Shown here piece after piece: positions 1 to 9,141 of a stretch of 64,000 nt of DNA. The notes under the pieces are model-generated. The model ran no database searches. It worked only from the letters and a program-made list of their open reading frames with translations, and had not been told where the DNA came from. Position numbers and translations under genes: made by a program. Each line of letters begins with the position of its first letter. Position 1 is the stretch's first letter. The stretch comes from Acidiphilium sp. 37-60-79 (GTDB lineage: Bacteria > Pseudomonadota > Alphaproteobacteria > Acetobacterales > Acetobacteraceae), in NCBI GenBank assembly GCA_002279355.1, contig NCBV01000001.1:62001-126000 (forward strand), in the 5' to 3' direction.

Positions 1-967
1 TATGCGCAGCCTTGAGGGTGAGCAGGCGGGCTTGATCGATCATGATCCGCGATTCGGCAATTCGCTCGCGCCACACGCTTTGTTCGGCGACCGGTTTGCC
101 GAATGCCGTGCGCGATTCCAAACGCCGGATCATCCGCTCCAGCGCCCGCTCGGCAACGCCGATTGAGCGCATGCAGTGATGGATGCGTCCCGGCCCGAGG
201 CGCCCTTGGGCAATTTCGAATCCACGGCCCTCACCCAGCAAAATATGGTTCGCGGGCACGCGCACATTCTCAAAAATCATTTCGGCATGGCCGTGCGGCG
301 CATCATCATCGCCGAATACCGGCAAAGCGCGCTTCATGGTCACGCCCGGATGCGGGAACGGCACCAAAATCATCGATTGCTGCTTGTGGCGGTCGGGATT
401 GGTTGGGTCCGACTTGCCCATCACGATCAAAATCCGGCAGCGCGGGTCAGGCGCGCCCGAGGCCCACCATTTATGTCCGTTAATGACATATTCATCGCCA
501 TCACGGACAATTTGCGTCTCGATATTGGTCGCATCCGACGACGCCACATTCGGCTCGGTCATCGCAAAGGCCGAGCGAATTTCGCCCGCCAGCAGCGGTT
601 TGAGCCAACGCTCTTTGTGCTCATCGGCCGCGTAGCGGGTCAGCACTTCCATATTGCCGGTATCCGGCGCGGAACAATTGAAAACTTCCGGCCCGAACGG
701 GCTGCGTCCCATGATTTCGGCAAGCGGCGCATATTCCACATTGGTCAAGCCGGCGCCATGCTCGGATTCCGGCAAAAACAGGTTCCATAGCCCGACCGCC
801 TTGGCCTTCTGCTTGATCTCGGCCAGCAATGCCAGCGGTTGCCAACGATCAACCTGATGATGTGCTGCTTGAAACAGCGCCTGCTCATTGGGGTAGATAT
901 GCTCGGCCATAAAATCCGCCACCCGGGCCCGCAGGGCCTCGGTCTTGGCCGAATAACGAAACTCCAT
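1..967 (-). CDS. Acyl-CoA dehydrogenase, ACAD10/11-like (C-terminus outside window)
   Basis: I translated this directly from the minus strand; it starts at the ATG at 967 and runs off the window edge after about 322 residues. A GGGGAG ribosome site lies 8 bases before the ATG. Typical acyl-CoA dehydrogenase features are visible: the FAMTEP signature, INGHKWW, and a middle beta domain ending in [13 protein letters not shown] followed by the start of the C-terminal helical domain ([10 protein letters not shown]). The family oxidises acyl-CoA thioesters with FAD. The closest layout I recognise is the bacterial counterpart of the ACAD10/ACAD11 dehydrogenase domain. The divergent kinase gene on the other side of a 277-base gap matches the other domain of those animal fusions, so a joint role in hydroxyacyl-CoA breakdown is likely but inferred. 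Family assignment is secure; substrate is not. Confidence 0.9.
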   Translation of the reverse strand, partial: MEFRYSAKTEALRARVADFMAEHIYPNEQALFQAAHHQVDRWQPLALLAEIKQKAKAVGLWNLFLPESEHGAGLTNVEYAPLAEIMGRSPFGPEVFNCSAPDTGNMEVLTRYAADEHKERWLKPLLAGEIRSAFAMTEPNVASSDATNIETQIVRDGDEYVINGHKWWASGAPDPRCRILIVMGKSDPTNPDRHKQQSMILVPFPHPGVTMKRALPVFGDDDAPHGHAEMIFENVRVPANHILLGEGRGFEIAQGRLGPGRIHHCMRSIGVAERALERMIRRLESRTAFGKPVAEQSVWRERIAESRIMIDQARLLTLKAAH

Positions 968-1098
968 TCTTGTCTCTCCCCAAATAATTCGAGCTGATCG
1001 GGTGCGCCATTCAGCGCGAACCCTTCGGACGTTTAAGCCAACATCGTTTTAATCTCGACCTGGGCTCAAGTCACGCCCCCTGGTGATCGGAGCTATGT

Positions 1099-1127
1099 GT
1101 CGCATTACGTTGACACGACTGTGCGAC
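1099..1127. promoter_or_regulatory. Inverted repeat in the divergent ACAD/kinase promoter region
   Basis: In the 277-base gap between the divergent dehydrogenase and kinase genes, GTCGCA at 1099-1104 is mirrored by TGCGAC at 1122-1127, with a TTGACA-like hexamer between them. Such a placement would suit an operator of a TetR-type regulator controlling both genes, but no regulator gene is adjacent and the arms are only six bases long. The rest of the gap shows nothing else I can support apart from the ribosome sites. Confidence 0.25.
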
Positions 1128-1244
1128 GTGTGTCGCGCCGATGCAAGGGGGTTCAATGCCTCAAAGCGAATATCCGCGCCGTGATCGGCTGCTTGACACT
1201 GCAGCAGCGATCTCGAATGCTCGATTTGTTTCAGGAGGAACGGC

Positions 1245-2306
1245 ATGGAAGCGTCAATGCGGCCAATTCTGGTGGAGGTTCTGCCCCAGCACCGGCTCGA
1301 AGAACCTCGTTTATTTGACTATTTAGCGGCACATTGCCCTGGATTCGCGCGGCCTGCCCGGTTGCGTCAGTTCCAAGGCGGACAATCGAACCCAACCTTT
1401 CTGATCGAAACCGAGACGCAAAATTTTGTCCTGCGGAAAAAGCCGCCCGGCACTTTGCTCCCCTCCGCCCATCAGATCGACCGTGAATATCTGATCCAAA
1501 GCGCTCTGGCAGGAACCGATGTACCGGTGGCGCCGATGCTGCATTTTTGCGCCGATCCCAGCATTATCGGCACCGCATTTTATGTCATGGCCCATATCGA
1601 AGGCCGGGTGTTCCACGATGTCATGATGCCCGGCATTACCCCGGCTGATCGCGGCGCGATCCAACGCAATTTGATCGAAACGATCGCCGCGTTGCACAAT
1701 ATCGATTACGCAACGCGCGGCCTCGGTCATTATGGCCGACCCGATCAATATGTGGCGCGGCAGATGGCGCGGTGGAGCAAGCAATATCAAGCCTCACAGA
1801 CCGAAAGCCTACCGGCGATGGATCAGCTCACCGAGTGGCTCGCCAACCATATCCCCGAGCACGATGAAAGTGCGATCGTGCACGGCGATTTCCGCCTGGG
1901 GAACATGATGATCGCGCCGGATTCGCCGCGCATTCTCGCCGTGCTCGACTGGGAGCTTTCGACGCTGGGCCACCCGCTGGCCGATTTGGCTTATTGTTGC
2001 ATGTCTTATCACCTACCGCCGGGTTCCGGCCCGGCGATGGCGGGCTATCAAGGCGTTGATGTATCAGCACTCGGGCTGATGAGCGAACAGCAGGCGCTGG
2101 ATCTCTATTGCACGCGCACCGGGCGAAGCCACATCCCTGATTGGAAATTTTTTATGGGATTCTCGTTGTTTCGCTCGGCCGCCATTGTCGAAGGCGTCTA
2201 CGCGCGTGCGCTGGCGGGCAATGCGGCAGACGAGCGGGCAAACCGGATGCATGAGGTGTGCATCCAGGTCGCGCAAACGGGTTGGGATTTGGTGCGCGGC
2301 GCGTGA
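1245..2306 (+). CDS. APH-family phosphotransferase (ACAD10/11 or LvaA-type kinase)
   Basis: A 353-residue aminoglycoside-phosphotransferase-fold kinase. The catalytic motif [10 protein letters not shown] lies near residue 208, followed by the metal-binding segment [18 protein letters not shown], both typical of the subgroup found as the N-terminal domain of ACAD10/ACAD11 and as LvaA of Pseudomonas. Members of that subgroup phosphorylate 4-hydroxyacyl-CoA so that a dehydrogenase partner can feed the product to beta-oxidation; here this is inferred from the divergent acyl-CoA dehydrogenase. The AGGAGG at 1233-1238 sits 6 bases before the ATG, which decides the start. The gene ends in a GTGA overlap with purU, so the two may be co-transcribed. 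It is not a typical antibiotic-resistance kinase. Confidence 0.85.
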   Translation: MEASMRPILVEVLPQHRLEEPRLFDYLAAHCPGFARPARLRQFQGGQSNPTFLIETETQNFVLRKKPPGTLLPSAHQIDREYLIQSALAGTDVPVAPMLHFCADPSIIGTAFYVMAHIEGRVFHDVMMPGITPADRGAIQRNLIETIAALHNIDYATRGLGHYGRPDQYVARQMARWSKQYQASQTESLPAMDQLTEWLANHIPEHDESAIVHGDFRLGNMMIAPDSPRILAVLDWELSTLGHPLADLAYCCMSYHLPPGSGPAMAGYQGVDVSALGLMSEQQALDLYCTRTGRSHIPDWKFFMGFSLFRSAAIVEGVYARALAGNAADERANRMHEVCIQVAQTGWDLVRGA

Positions 2307-3157
2307 CCCAGTCGATCCTTACCCTCTCCTGCGCGAACCGACCCGGTATTGTCGGGGCGGTCGGCACTTTTTTATACGATCGCGGGTTGGATATTCGTCA
2401 GGCCCAGCAATTTGACGATCCGGCCAGCGGCATATTTTTCATGCGCGTGGTGTTCGCACCAATCGCGCCGGTCGATCCAGCAAGCGTGCAGCATGATTTC
2501 GCCGCCCTTGCCGCGCGCTTTGCAATGGATTGGGCCATCACCCCGATCAGCCACCGGTCGCGCAGCATGATTTTGGTGTCACGCTTCGATCATTGCTTGG
2601 TGGATTTAATCTATCGTCAGCGCATCGGCGAATTGCCGATGGACATTGCCGGGGTGATCGCCAACCATCCGCGCGACACCTACGCCCATGTCGATTTCGA
2701 TGGAATTCCGTTCCATTATTTGCCAATCGACCGCGATACCAAGCCCCAGCAGGAAGCCGAGATCACCCGCCTACTGGCCGCGAGTGGCGCTGAATTAGTA
2801 ATCCTCGCACGTTATATGCAGGTGCTGTCCGATGATCTCGCGGGGCGGTTGGCCGGGCGTTGCATCAATATCCATCATTCGTTCCTGCCGGGCTTCAAGG
2901 GCGCCAAGCCCTATCACCAAGCCTATGCCCGCGGTGTCAAACTCATCGGCGCCACCGCCCATTACGTCACCGGCGCGCTCGATGAAGGGCCGATCATTGA
3001 GCAGGATGTCGAACGCATCGCCCATGGCGACACGCCCGATATTTTAGTGCGCAAAGGCCGCGATATCGAGCGCCGGGTGCTGGCGAGCGCTGTATTATGC
3101 CATCTTGAACGCCGGGTGTTCATCAGCGGCAGTAAAACCGTGGTATTCAAGGACTGA
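2303..3157 (+). CDS. purU: Formyltetrahydrofolate deformylase
   Basis: PurU hydrolyses 10-formyl-THF to THF and formate, balancing one-carbon pools. The 284-residue product has an N-terminal ACT domain ([20 protein letters not shown]) and a C-terminal formyltransferase-fold domain with [26 protein letters not shown] and the late [10 protein letters not shown] segment. The length matches the family (about 280-290). I chose the GTG at 2303 rather than an upstream ATG inside the kinase gene: it places the ACT domain at the very N-terminus and overlaps the kinase stop as GTGA, suggesting translational coupling. It shares the active-site fold with PurN, encoded at 6130-6756. Confidence 0.93.
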   Translation: MTQSILTLSCANRPGIVGAVGTFLYDRGLDIRQAQQFDDPASGIFFMRVVFAPIAPVDPASVQHDFAALAARFAMDWAITPISHRSRSMILVSRFDHCLVDLIYRQRIGELPMDIAGVIANHPRDTYAHVDFDGIPFHYLPIDRDTKPQQEAEITRLLAASGAELVILARYMQVLSDDLAGRLAGRCINIHHSFLPGFKGAKPYHQAYARGVKLIGATAHYVTGALDEGPIIEQDVERIAHGDTPDILVRKGRDIERRVLASAVLCHLERRVFISGSKTVVFKD

Positions 3158-3246
3158 TTTGCGCCCGCGTTACATTTGGAGATTTTGCGACATCCGATAA
3201 TTACGATGACGGCGCTATGCGTTTTCTCCGATAAAGGAGATCATCG

Positions 3247-3375
3247 ATGGCCAATCGTTTTCGTAGCGCATGCGCGACTATTCTGATACTCAGCCTTGGG
3301 CTCGCGCTTTCTGGCTGCGTCGTGGTCCCGGCGCGTCCGGGATTTTGTTATTACCACCCTTATCGCTGCCGCTGA
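3247..3375 (+). CDS. Small lipoprotein, 42 residues
   Basis: An ATG at 3247 preceded by AAGGAGA at a good distance opens a 42-residue frame. A short basic N-terminus is followed by a hydrophobic stretch and a clear lipobox (LALSGC, cysteine at 24), so the mature peptide would be only about 19 residues, anchored by lipid and rich in Cys, Tyr and His (FCYYHPYRCR). No function can be assigned. It resembles the many tiny envelope lipoproteins of alphaproteobacteria. The strong ribosome site and the lipobox support that it is real; it is below the size usually annotated. Confidence 0.7.
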   Translation: MANRFRSACATILILSLGLALSGCVVVPARPGFCYYHPYRCR

Positions 3376-3503
3376 TGCGCCGTGACCATCGCTGGCAAGC
3401 AATCATCGTAACGCTGATCATCGCCCTGTTCAGCGTGAACCCGCCCGCGCCGCCGATCATACTTAACAAAGCCAAGCGCACCGGCTCACGCGGCGTCTGC
3501 TGA
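3375..3503 (+). CDS. Possible small membrane protein coupled to the lipoprotein
   Basis: The lipoprotein stop overlaps an ATG as TGATG at 3373-3377, opening a second 42-residue frame with one hydrophobic segment (AIIVTLIIALFSV) flanked by Arg/His before it and Pro, Lys and Arg after it. The stop-start overlap and the single membrane segment suggest a coupled micro-protein, but the frame has no independent ribosome site and no family I recognise, so it may be chance. Confidence 0.3.
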   Translation: MRRDHRWQAIIVTLIIALFSVNPPAPPIILNKAKRTGSRGVC

Positions 3504-3516
3504 CCCTGCCCTTCGC

Positions 3517-3546
3517 AATTCGCAACCCAGCCACCGCGAATTTTGG
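3517..3546 (+). terminator. Weak hairpin followed by T residues
   Basis: AATTCGC at 3517-3523 pairs with GCGAATT at 3536-3542 across a 12-base loop, with a short TT run after it. It lies between the small lipoprotein locus and the argD promoter, where a terminator would be expected. The stem is AT-rich and the T run short, so this is a weak call. Confidence 0.3.
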
Positions 3547-3578
3547 GGCGATTCAGTGACGCAGACAAAATTTCTTGT

Positions 3579-3607
3579 TTGACTTGGCACTTGCGGTTCG
3601 CACATTA
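3579..3607 (+). promoter_or_regulatory. Sigma-70-like promoter of argDF
   Basis: TTGACT at 3579-3584, a 17-base spacer and ACATTA at 3602-3607 precede the argD start by about 30 bases. The -35 is 5/6 and the spacing ideal; the -10 is weaker. No ARG-box-like operator is obvious. Confidence 0.45.
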
Positions 3608-3635
3608 GATGATCTGCGAAAGAAAGTGACCAAAA

Positions 3636-4868
3636 ATGATCCCTGCTTTGATGCCGAATTACAATCGGATGGATATTGCGTTCGACCATGGCGAAGGCGC
3701 CTGGCTGTTCACGCGCGATGGCCGACGATTCCTCGATTTCGGTGCAGGCATCGCCACCTCATCGCTCGGCCATGGTCATCCGGGCCTCACCCGAGCAATT
3801 GCGGAGCAGGCCGCGCGGGTCATGCATGTCTCGAACCTGTACCGCGTGCCGCAAGCCGAGCAACTCGCCGAACGGCTGACGGCCACGAGTTTCGCCGATA
3901 GCGTGTTTTTCTGTAACTCCGGCGCCGAAGCCAATGAGGCTTTGGTCAAGGCGTTCCGCAAAACCATGGCCGATGAGGGCAAGCCCGAGCGCTACCGGAT
4001 TATTTGCGCGGAAGGCGCGTTTCATGGCCGCACTTTGGCGATGATCAGCGCGACCGGCAATGCGAAATATCTGGCCGGATTTGGCCCGGCGGTCGATGGG
4101 TTCGATCATGTGCCGTTCAATAATTTAAACGCGCTGCGCGACGCGATCACTCCAGAAACAGCCGGAATTTTGGTCGAGCCAATCCAGGGTGAAGGCGGCA
4201 TCCGTCCGGCACAGCCCGACTATTTGCGCGGTTTGCGCGCCGCCGCCGATGAGTTTTCGCTGTTGCTCGGCTTCGATGAGGTGCAATGTGGCATGGGCCG
4301 CACCGGAAAATTATTCGCCCATGAATGGGCCGGGATCACGCCCGATGCGGTGAGCACCGCCAAAGGCATTGGCGGTGGCTTTCCACTCGGCGCCTTGCTT
4401 GCCAACGAGCGCGTTGCCCAACATCTGATACCCGGCACCCATGGCACGACCTATGGCGGTAACCCGCTCGCCTGCGCGGCGGGCAATGCAGTGCTGGACG
4501 TGGTGCTAGCGCCAGGGTTTCTCGATCAACTTTGCGCGACCGGGGCACGGCTGCACGATCAGCTTGAGCGGCTGGTGGCTGCTGAACCAACGGTGTTTTC
4601 CGCCGTGCGTGGCCACGGATTGATGCTCGGCTTAGTGTGCGCTGTGCCGAATACCGATATGCAAAGCGCTTGCCTTGCCGAAGGCCTCCTCGTTGTCGCC
4701 GCTGGCGAGAATGTCATCCGTTTGGTGCCGCCGCTGATTATTGGTGATGCCGAATGCGATGAAGCCATCGGCCGCCTGCGGAGCGCCGCCAAACGCTGCC
4801 GCCCGATGCCAACCCACCTAGCGGCCCAGGTAGCGGCCCAGGTAACCGCCAAGGTAGCGGCAAAGTGA
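3636..4868 (+). CDS. argD: Acetylornithine aminotransferase
   Basis: A 410-residue class-III PLP aminotransferase that converts N-acetylglutamate semialdehyde to N-acetylornithine in arginine synthesis; the family can also serve lysine synthesis as succinyl-DAP aminotransferase. Visible motifs are [10 protein letters not shown] near 94-103 (cofactor phosphate site), FHGRT near 129-133, [12 protein letters not shown] near 213-224 and [11 protein letters not shown] with the Schiff-base lysine at 243. Directly followed by argF with a GTGA overlap, which supports argD rather than a general omega-transaminase. The extreme C-terminus is an odd Ala/Gln/Val/Lys tail ([15 protein letters not shown]) encoded by a 12-base tandem repeat that runs into the stop codon. 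Confidence 0.93.
   Translation: MIPALMPNYNRMDIAFDHGEGAWLFTRDGRRFLDFGAGIATSSLGHGHPGLTRAIAEQAARVMHVSNLYRVPQAEQLAERLTATSFADSVFFCNSGAEANEALVKAFRKTMADEGKPERYRIICAEGAFHGRTLAMISATGNAKYLAGFGPAVDGFDHVPFNNLNALRDAITPETAGILVEPIQGEGGIRPAQPDYLRGLRAAADEFSLLLGFDEVQCGMGRTGKLFAHEWAGITPDAVSTAKGIGGGFPLGALLANERVAQHLIPGTHGTTYGGNPLACAAGNAVLDVVLAPGFLDQLCATGARLHDQLERLVAAEPTVFSAVRGHGLMLGLVCAVPNTDMQSACLAEGLLVVAAGENVIRLVPPLIIGDAECDEAIGRLRSAAKRCRPMPTHLAAQVAAQVTAKVAAK
4821..4868 (+). repeat. 12-bp tandem repeat at the argD/argF junction
   Basis: Four 12-base units lie end to end: 4821-4832 and 4833-4844 are identical (gcggcccaggta), 4845-4856 is diverged, and 4857-4868 (gcggcaaagtga) carries both the argD stop and the argF GTG start. 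The unit length is a multiple of three, so copy-number change would lengthen the ArgD tail by four residues without a frameshift. Confidence 0.8.
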
Positions 4869-5803
4869 GCGCCGCGATTGAACCCGGCATGAAAGCCGCG
4901 CCACTCCGCCATTTCCTCGATCTTGCCTTGATCGAAACGCCGGTGCTCCGGCAAATTCTTGACCATGCCGTGCGTTTCAAGCGCGCAGGGCGCGGCGCGT
5001 CACGCCCGCTGGCAGGCCGGGCCTTGGCGCTGATTTTCGAAAAGCCCTCAACCCGTACCCGCGTCAGTTTCGAAATGGCGATGCGCGGCCTCGGCGGCGA
5101 TGTGGTGATGTTGTCGTCAAACGAAATGCAAATTGGCCGAGGCGAAACCGTGGCCGATACGGCGCGTGTGCTATCGCGCTATGTGGATGCGATCATGCTG
5201 CGCACTGACCGGGAGTCCAAATTGCGCGAGCTTGCCGCTTTTGCCACCGTGCCGGTGATAAACGGCCTGACCGAGCGCTCGCATCCCTGCCAGGTGATGG
5301 CGGACGTGATGACGTTCGAGGAGCATCACGGGCCGATCGCCGGGCAAATGATCGCCTGGGTTGGTGATGGCAATAATATGGCAAAAAGCTGGATTGAGGC
5401 GGCGGCCCGTTTCGGATTTTCGCTCCGTCTCGCCTGTCCGGCTTCGCTCCGCCCCGACCCCGAGGCCATCGCCTGGGCGCGTAGCTTAGGTGCCGAGATT
5501 ATCCTGACTGAAAACCCGCAAGTGGCGGTGGACGGCGCGCGTTGCGTGGTGACCGATACGTGGGTGAGTATGGGTGATACTGATATCGCTGCCCGCCATG
5601 CGCTCTTGGCCCCGTATCAGGTCAATGATGCGCTCATGGCGCAAGCCGCATCCGACGCGATTTTCATGCATTGCCTTCCGGCCCATCGCGACGAGGAAGT
5701 GTCCGCCAGTGTGATCGACGGCCCACAATCTGTGGTATTCGATGAGGCGGAAAATCGCCTCTTTGCGCAGCAGGGGATTTTGAACTGGGCGCTGGGCGGT
5801 TAA
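4865..5803 (+). CDS. argF: Ornithine carbamoyltransferase
   Basis: A 312-residue enzyme forming citrulline from ornithine and carbamoyl phosphate. The carbamoyl-phosphate loop STRTR is at about 62-66, HPCQ at 139-142, DTWVSMGD (ornithine side) near 236 and HCLPAHR near 267, all in the family order. The start is the GTG at 4865 overlapping the argD stop by four bases; the ribosome site would have to lie inside the argD tail repeat, so coupling to argD translation is likely. Length matches catabolic and anabolic OTCs (about 305-335), and linkage to argD points to the biosynthetic enzyme. Confidence 0.95.
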   Translation: MSAAIEPGMKAAPLRHFLDLALIETPVLRQILDHAVRFKRAGRGASRPLAGRALALIFEKPSTRTRVSFEMAMRGLGGDVVMLSSNEMQIGRGETVADTARVLSRYVDAIMLRTDRESKLRELAAFATVPVINGLTERSHPCQVMADVMTFEEHHGPIAGQMIAWVGDGNNMAKSWIEAAARFGFSLRLACPASLRPDPEAIAWARSLGAEIILTENPQVAVDGARCVVTDTWVSMGDTDIAARHALLAPYQVNDALMAQAASDAIFMHCLPAHRDEEVSASVIDGPQSVVFDEAENRLFAQQGILNWALGG

Positions 5804-5846
5804 CGATACCGGCTAATTCCGCCACACGATGGATGCGGTGGTCGGC

Positions 5847-6026
5847 CTAGCTCCATACGGTGAAGGCGCCGATCACCAGCATCACCACGATCACGGCGAT
5901 CACGGTGATGGTTAAAAACCGGGTGAAGCGATTCCAGCCACTCTGGCTTACTTGATCGAGATTCGCGTCAGCTGAAGCCGCCGTCTCATGGGTTTCAATA
6001 TTTGCCATCATATTCGCCTGTGACAT
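5847..6026 (-). CDS. aa3-type cytochrome c oxidase subunit IV-like small membrane protein
   Basis: A 59-residue frame read directly from the minus strand. The product has a polar N-terminal half and then one membrane helix preceded by SQSGWNRFTRFLTITVI, ending TVWS. This matches the small bacterial aa3 oxidase subunit IV family of alphaproteobacteria, which carries the W-x-x-F-T-x-F/L helix start. The protein sits as one helix beside the oxidase core; no other oxidase gene is in the window. Start could be ATG 6026 or the internal ATGs seven and six codons later (MMANIE); the last are closer to family length. Confidence 0.75.
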   Translation of the reverse strand: MSQANMMANIETHETAASADANLDQVSQSGWNRFTRFLTITVIAVIVVMLVIGAFTVWS

Positions 6027-6090
6027 CCTTCGAGACTTTCCTTGGGAACGGGTTAGCCGAGTAAAAACACCTGGTTGAACTCGCTGCTCA

Positions 6091-6110
6091 AGTCACACGA
6101 GATTGTGACT
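6091..6110. repeat. Perfect 7-bp inverted repeat downstream of purN
   Basis: AGTCACA at 6091-6097 and TGTGACT at 6104-6110 flank a 6-base loop. It lies 20 bases after the purN stop and about 65-85 bases before the small oxidase-subunit gene, both on the minus strand. It could be an mRNA 3' hairpin for purMN or an operator for the downstream gene; there is no T run, so a classical terminator is unlikely. Confidence 0.45.
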
Positions 6111-6129
6111 GCCCTTTGAATATGGCGGA

Positions 6130-6756
6130 TTAGCCGGAAACGCAAGGGTTTACCAGTACGCTCTCAACCGCCGTCGCCGTAGCCAAACCGGTGATCAACG
6201 CCGCCAAAGCGGCCGGGTAGACCCGATGCTCCTGCGCCAAAACGCGAGAAGCGAGGCCTAACTCGTCATCATCCGGGCACACAGGCACCGCCGCCTGCGC
6301 CAAAATCGGCCCTTCATCCATGCCATCGGTCACCAGATGCACGGTGCAACCATGGATTTTAACGCCGGCGGCCAAGGCTCGCTGATGCGTGTCGAGTCCG
6401 GGAAAAGCAGGCAATAACGAGGGATGAATATTGATCATCTGCCCAGCCCAGCGCTGCACCAGCAAGGGCGTAAGCAGCCGCATATAGCCGGCGAGGCAAA
6501 CGAATTCGCATCCAGCCTCGCGCAAAGCCGCGTCCACCGCCGCCTCATGCGCTGCACGGTCAACGCCAAATTCACGGCTCGCAATCACCCGCGTGGCAAC
6601 CCCCTTCTGCGCGGCAATCGCCAATCCACCCGCATCGGCGCGGTTGGCAATCACCAGCGCAATTTCCGCCGGATAATCGGGTCGAGCGGCGGCATCGATC
6701 AGCGCCACCATATTCGAGCCACGCCCGGAAATCAGAATTCCGACCCGCCGCTTCAT
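6130..6756 (-). CDS. purN: Phosphoribosylglycinamide formyltransferase
   Basis: PurN transfers a formyl group from 10-formyl-THF to GAR, the third step of purine synthesis. The 208-residue product opens with [14 protein letters not shown] (phosphate-binding loop) and contains [26 protein letters not shown] (catalytic Asn and His) and the downstream [15 protein letters not shown] with the catalytic Asp. A longer upstream frame exists, but the ATG at 6756 gives the proper N-terminus and overlaps the purM stop as ATGA, the usual purM-purN arrangement. Length is normal for the family. Confidence 0.95.
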   Translation of the reverse strand: MKRRVGILISGRGSNMVALIDAAARPDYPAEIALVIANRADAGGLAIAAQKGVATRVIASREFGVDRAAHEAAVDAALREAGCEFVCLAGYMRLLTPLLVQRWAGQMINIHPSLLPAFPGLDTHQRALAAGVKIHGCTVHLVTDGMDEGPILAQAAVPVCPDDDELGLASRVLAQEHRVYPAALAALITGLATATAVESVLVNPCVSG

Positions 6757-7823
6757 CCAAAAAGGCTCGCGCTCGGCATAATCTGAACGCTTGCGGGGCC
6801 GGGCGCCGCAGCCAGATGCCCGAGCCGCACCGGCTGAAGCCCGGCGTTGGCGAGGTGATCGAGCGCCGCTGCCACATCCCCCGGGCGAACCACCAGGACC
6901 ATGCCAATGCCGCAATTGAAAACGCGGAGCATCTCCTCCGGCGCGACCTGACCTGTTTTGGCGAGCCAGGAAAATACCGGCGGCATCGGCCAAGGCTGGT
7001 CGATCACAGCGACGCAGCCATCGGGCAGCACGCGCGGCACATTGCCCGGCAAGCCTCCGCCCGTGATATGGGCTGCCGCACGCAACAGCCCGGCCCGCGC
7101 CAAAGCGAGCAACGGGCGCACATAAAGTGCCGTCGGGTGCATCAGCGCCTGACCCAGCGTCAAATCGGGCGCAAACGGTGCCGGATCGCTCCAGCCGAGT
7201 GCCGCACGCTCCAAAATACGGCGCACCAGCGAAAAACCGTTCGAATGCACCCCTGAACTCGGCAAACCAAGTAAAATATCTCCAGGTGCCACCCCCGCCG
7301 GCAACAGCGCGTTTCGCGCTGCCGCACCCACGGCGAAGCCCGCGAGATCATAATCGCCCGCGTGATACATTCCGGGCATTTCGGCCGTCTCGCCGCCAAT
7401 CAGCGCGCAGCCCACCTGTCGGCAACCCTCGGCGATACCGCCAATCACCGCCCGCGCCACCGCGACATCCAACGCGCCGGTGGCAAAATAATCAAGGAAA
7501 AACAAAGGTTCCGCGCCCTGCACGACCAAGTCATTGACGCACATGGCGACGAGATCGATGCCCACCGTGTCATGAATGCCGGTATCGATCGCGATCCGCA
7601 ATTTGGTGCCCACCCCGTCGGTGGTGGCCACCAGCACCGGATCGGCAAAGCCTGCCGCGCGCAAATCAAACAACGCACCAAACCCGCCCAGACTGCCCAT
7701 CACCCCAGCCCGCGCGGTCGCTTTGGCGAGTGGCTTGATCGCTTCAATCAACGCATCCCCGGCATCGATATCGACGCCAGACTCTCGATAGGTCGCGCCA
7801 CTACCACCGTCGCTGCTGGTCAT
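6753..7823 (-). CDS. purM: Phosphoribosylformylglycinamidine cyclo-ligase (AIR synthetase)
   Basis: PurM closes the imidazole ring, converting FGAM plus ATP to AIR. The 356-residue product begins with a Gly/Ser-rich stretch, then [19 protein letters not shown], and carries [46 protein letters not shown] and [10 protein letters not shown], the diagnostic ATP and substrate motifs. A TTG ten codons upstream (7853) is possible, but ATG 7823 has a GGAG site six bases before it. ATGA overlap with purN makes a two-gene operon on the minus strand, divergent from the PerM-type gene. Confidence 0.95.
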   Translation of the reverse strand: MTSSDGGSGATYRESGVDIDAGDALIEAIKPLAKATARAGVMGSLGGFGALFDLRAAGFADPVLVATTDGVGTKLRIAIDTGIHDTVGIDLVAMCVNDLVVQGAEPLFFLDYFATGALDVAVARAVIGGIAEGCRQVGCALIGGETAEMPGMYHAGDYDLAGFAVGAAARNALLPAGVAPGDILLGLPSSGVHSNGFSLVRRILERAALGWSDPAPFAPDLTLGQALMHPTALYVRPLLALARAGLLRAAAHITGGGLPGNVPRVLPDGCVAVIDQPWPMPPVFSWLAKTGQVAPEEMLRVFNCGIGMVLVVRPGDVAAALDHLANAGLQPVRLGHLAAAPGPASVQIMPSASLFG

Positions 7824-8016
7824 CCCTGTCTCCGATGCGCTATGTCCGTTCAATCATGACTGGTCATCGCTCCCGATTTTGTGCTGCTGCATGCAACGGG
7901 CTCCAAGCCCGATCGCCTTCCGCAGACTCCGCATCGCGAAACGGACTGTCACGCCACATCTATCATCACAGCCCGGGGCGGGGCGCAACCACCCGCCATA
8001 CGAGGAATTTCTCCGC

Positions 8017-9141
8017 ATGAGCGAAAGCCCGACAGTCTCAACCGACGCCGATGGCGGATTATTCAAATCAATCCGCTGGCCGCGCGTGCTCGCCATTCTC
8101 GGCGGGGTTCTGGTTGTCTGGATTTTTCTGAGGCTATTTTCGGGGATTCTGCTGCCTTTCGTCACGGCAGCCGGCATCGCCTATTTTCTCGACCCGGCCG
8201 TGTCCGCACTGCATCGGTTAGGCTTGCCGCGCTCGCTGGGCGCCTCGATCGCGCTCCTGAGCATGATCGCGTTCATCCTGCTCAGCAGCTTTTTGCTCTA
8301 TCCGCTCGCGGCGGCACAAATACATCTGCTCGCCGATCAACTCCCCTCGATGATCGCCCGGTTGCAGAATTTCGCCACCCACCAGATTAGCGTGATCCAG
8401 TCTCATCTCGGCCCAAGCTTCATTTCGGACAAGCTCAAGCAACTGGTCGGCAACGAGGCGGGCACCGTTATGGGGTTCGTCGGCACCGCACTCAGCCATG
8501 TGCTGGGCACAGGTTTTGCCCTGTTCAACATTCTGACGCTGCTGATCATCACGCCGATCGTCGCTTTCTATTTGTTGCGCGATTGGCCGTCCGTCATCGC
8601 GCGCATCGATTCCTGGCTGCCTCGGTCACAGGAAGCGGTGATTCGCGGCCTCGCTCAGGAAATCAGCCGCATTCTCAACGCATGGCTGCGCGGCCAAGCG
8701 ATTTGCTGTCTGTTTCTGGCCACCTTCTACGCTATCGCGCTCACCATTGCCGGGCTCAATCTGGGTCTCGTAATCGGTCTCACGGCGGGGCTATTGTCGT
8801 TCATCCCCTATGTGGGCACCATTGTCGGCGCAATCTCCTCGGTGGTGCTGGCGCTGGGCCAGTTTAACGGCATCGATCCGGTACTGATCATCGCCGGTAT
8901 TTTTGTCATCGGGCAATTACTAAATGATTATGTCGTTGCGCCGCGCTTCCTGGGGGATCGGCTCGGGCTCGGCGCGGCATGGGTGATTTTTGCGCTGTTC
9001 GCTGGCGCGGAAACCTTCGGCTTCCTGGGCGTCATGCTCGCTGTGCCGGTAACCGCGACGCTTGGTGTGCTGACCCGGTTTTGGCTGAAGCTCTATTTGC
9101 AAAGCCCGCTTTATCTCGACCCGCCCAAGCTGCATGAATGA
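8017..9141 (+). CDS. AI-2E/PerM-family membrane transporter
   Basis: A 374-residue protein with about seven to eight hydrophobic segments. It has the family layout: two N-terminal helices (VLAILGGVLVVWIFLRLF and after), a large soluble loop (about 110-170), then ITPIVAFYLLRDWP, LRGQAICCLFLATFYAIALT, GLLSFIPYVGTIVGAI and a C-terminal cluster with LLNDYVVAPRFLGDRLGLG. Members export autoinducer-2 or act as Na+/H+ antiporters; most are of unknown substrate. ATG 8017 follows GAGGA; upstream codons in the same frame look non-coding. It overlaps hdaA by ATGA; a PerM-HdaA-Ppk string is common in alphaproteobacteria. Confidence 0.85.
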   Translation: MSESPTVSTDADGGLFKSIRWPRVLAILGGVLVVWIFLRLFSGILLPFVTAAGIAYFLDPAVSALHRLGLPRSLGASIALLSMIAFILLSSFLLYPLAAAQIHLLADQLPSMIARLQNFATHQISVIQSHLGPSFISDKLKQLVGNEAGTVMGFVGTALSHVLGTGFALFNILTLLIITPIVAFYLLRDWPSVIARIDSWLPRSQEAVIRGLAQEISRILNAWLRGQAICCLFLATFYAIALTIAGLNLGLVIGLTAGLLSFIPYVGTIVGAISSVVLALGQFNGIDPVLIIAGIFVIGQLLNDYVVAPRFLGDRLGLGAAWVIFALFAGAETFGFLGVMLAVPVTATLGVLTRFWLKLYLQSPLYLDPPKLHE

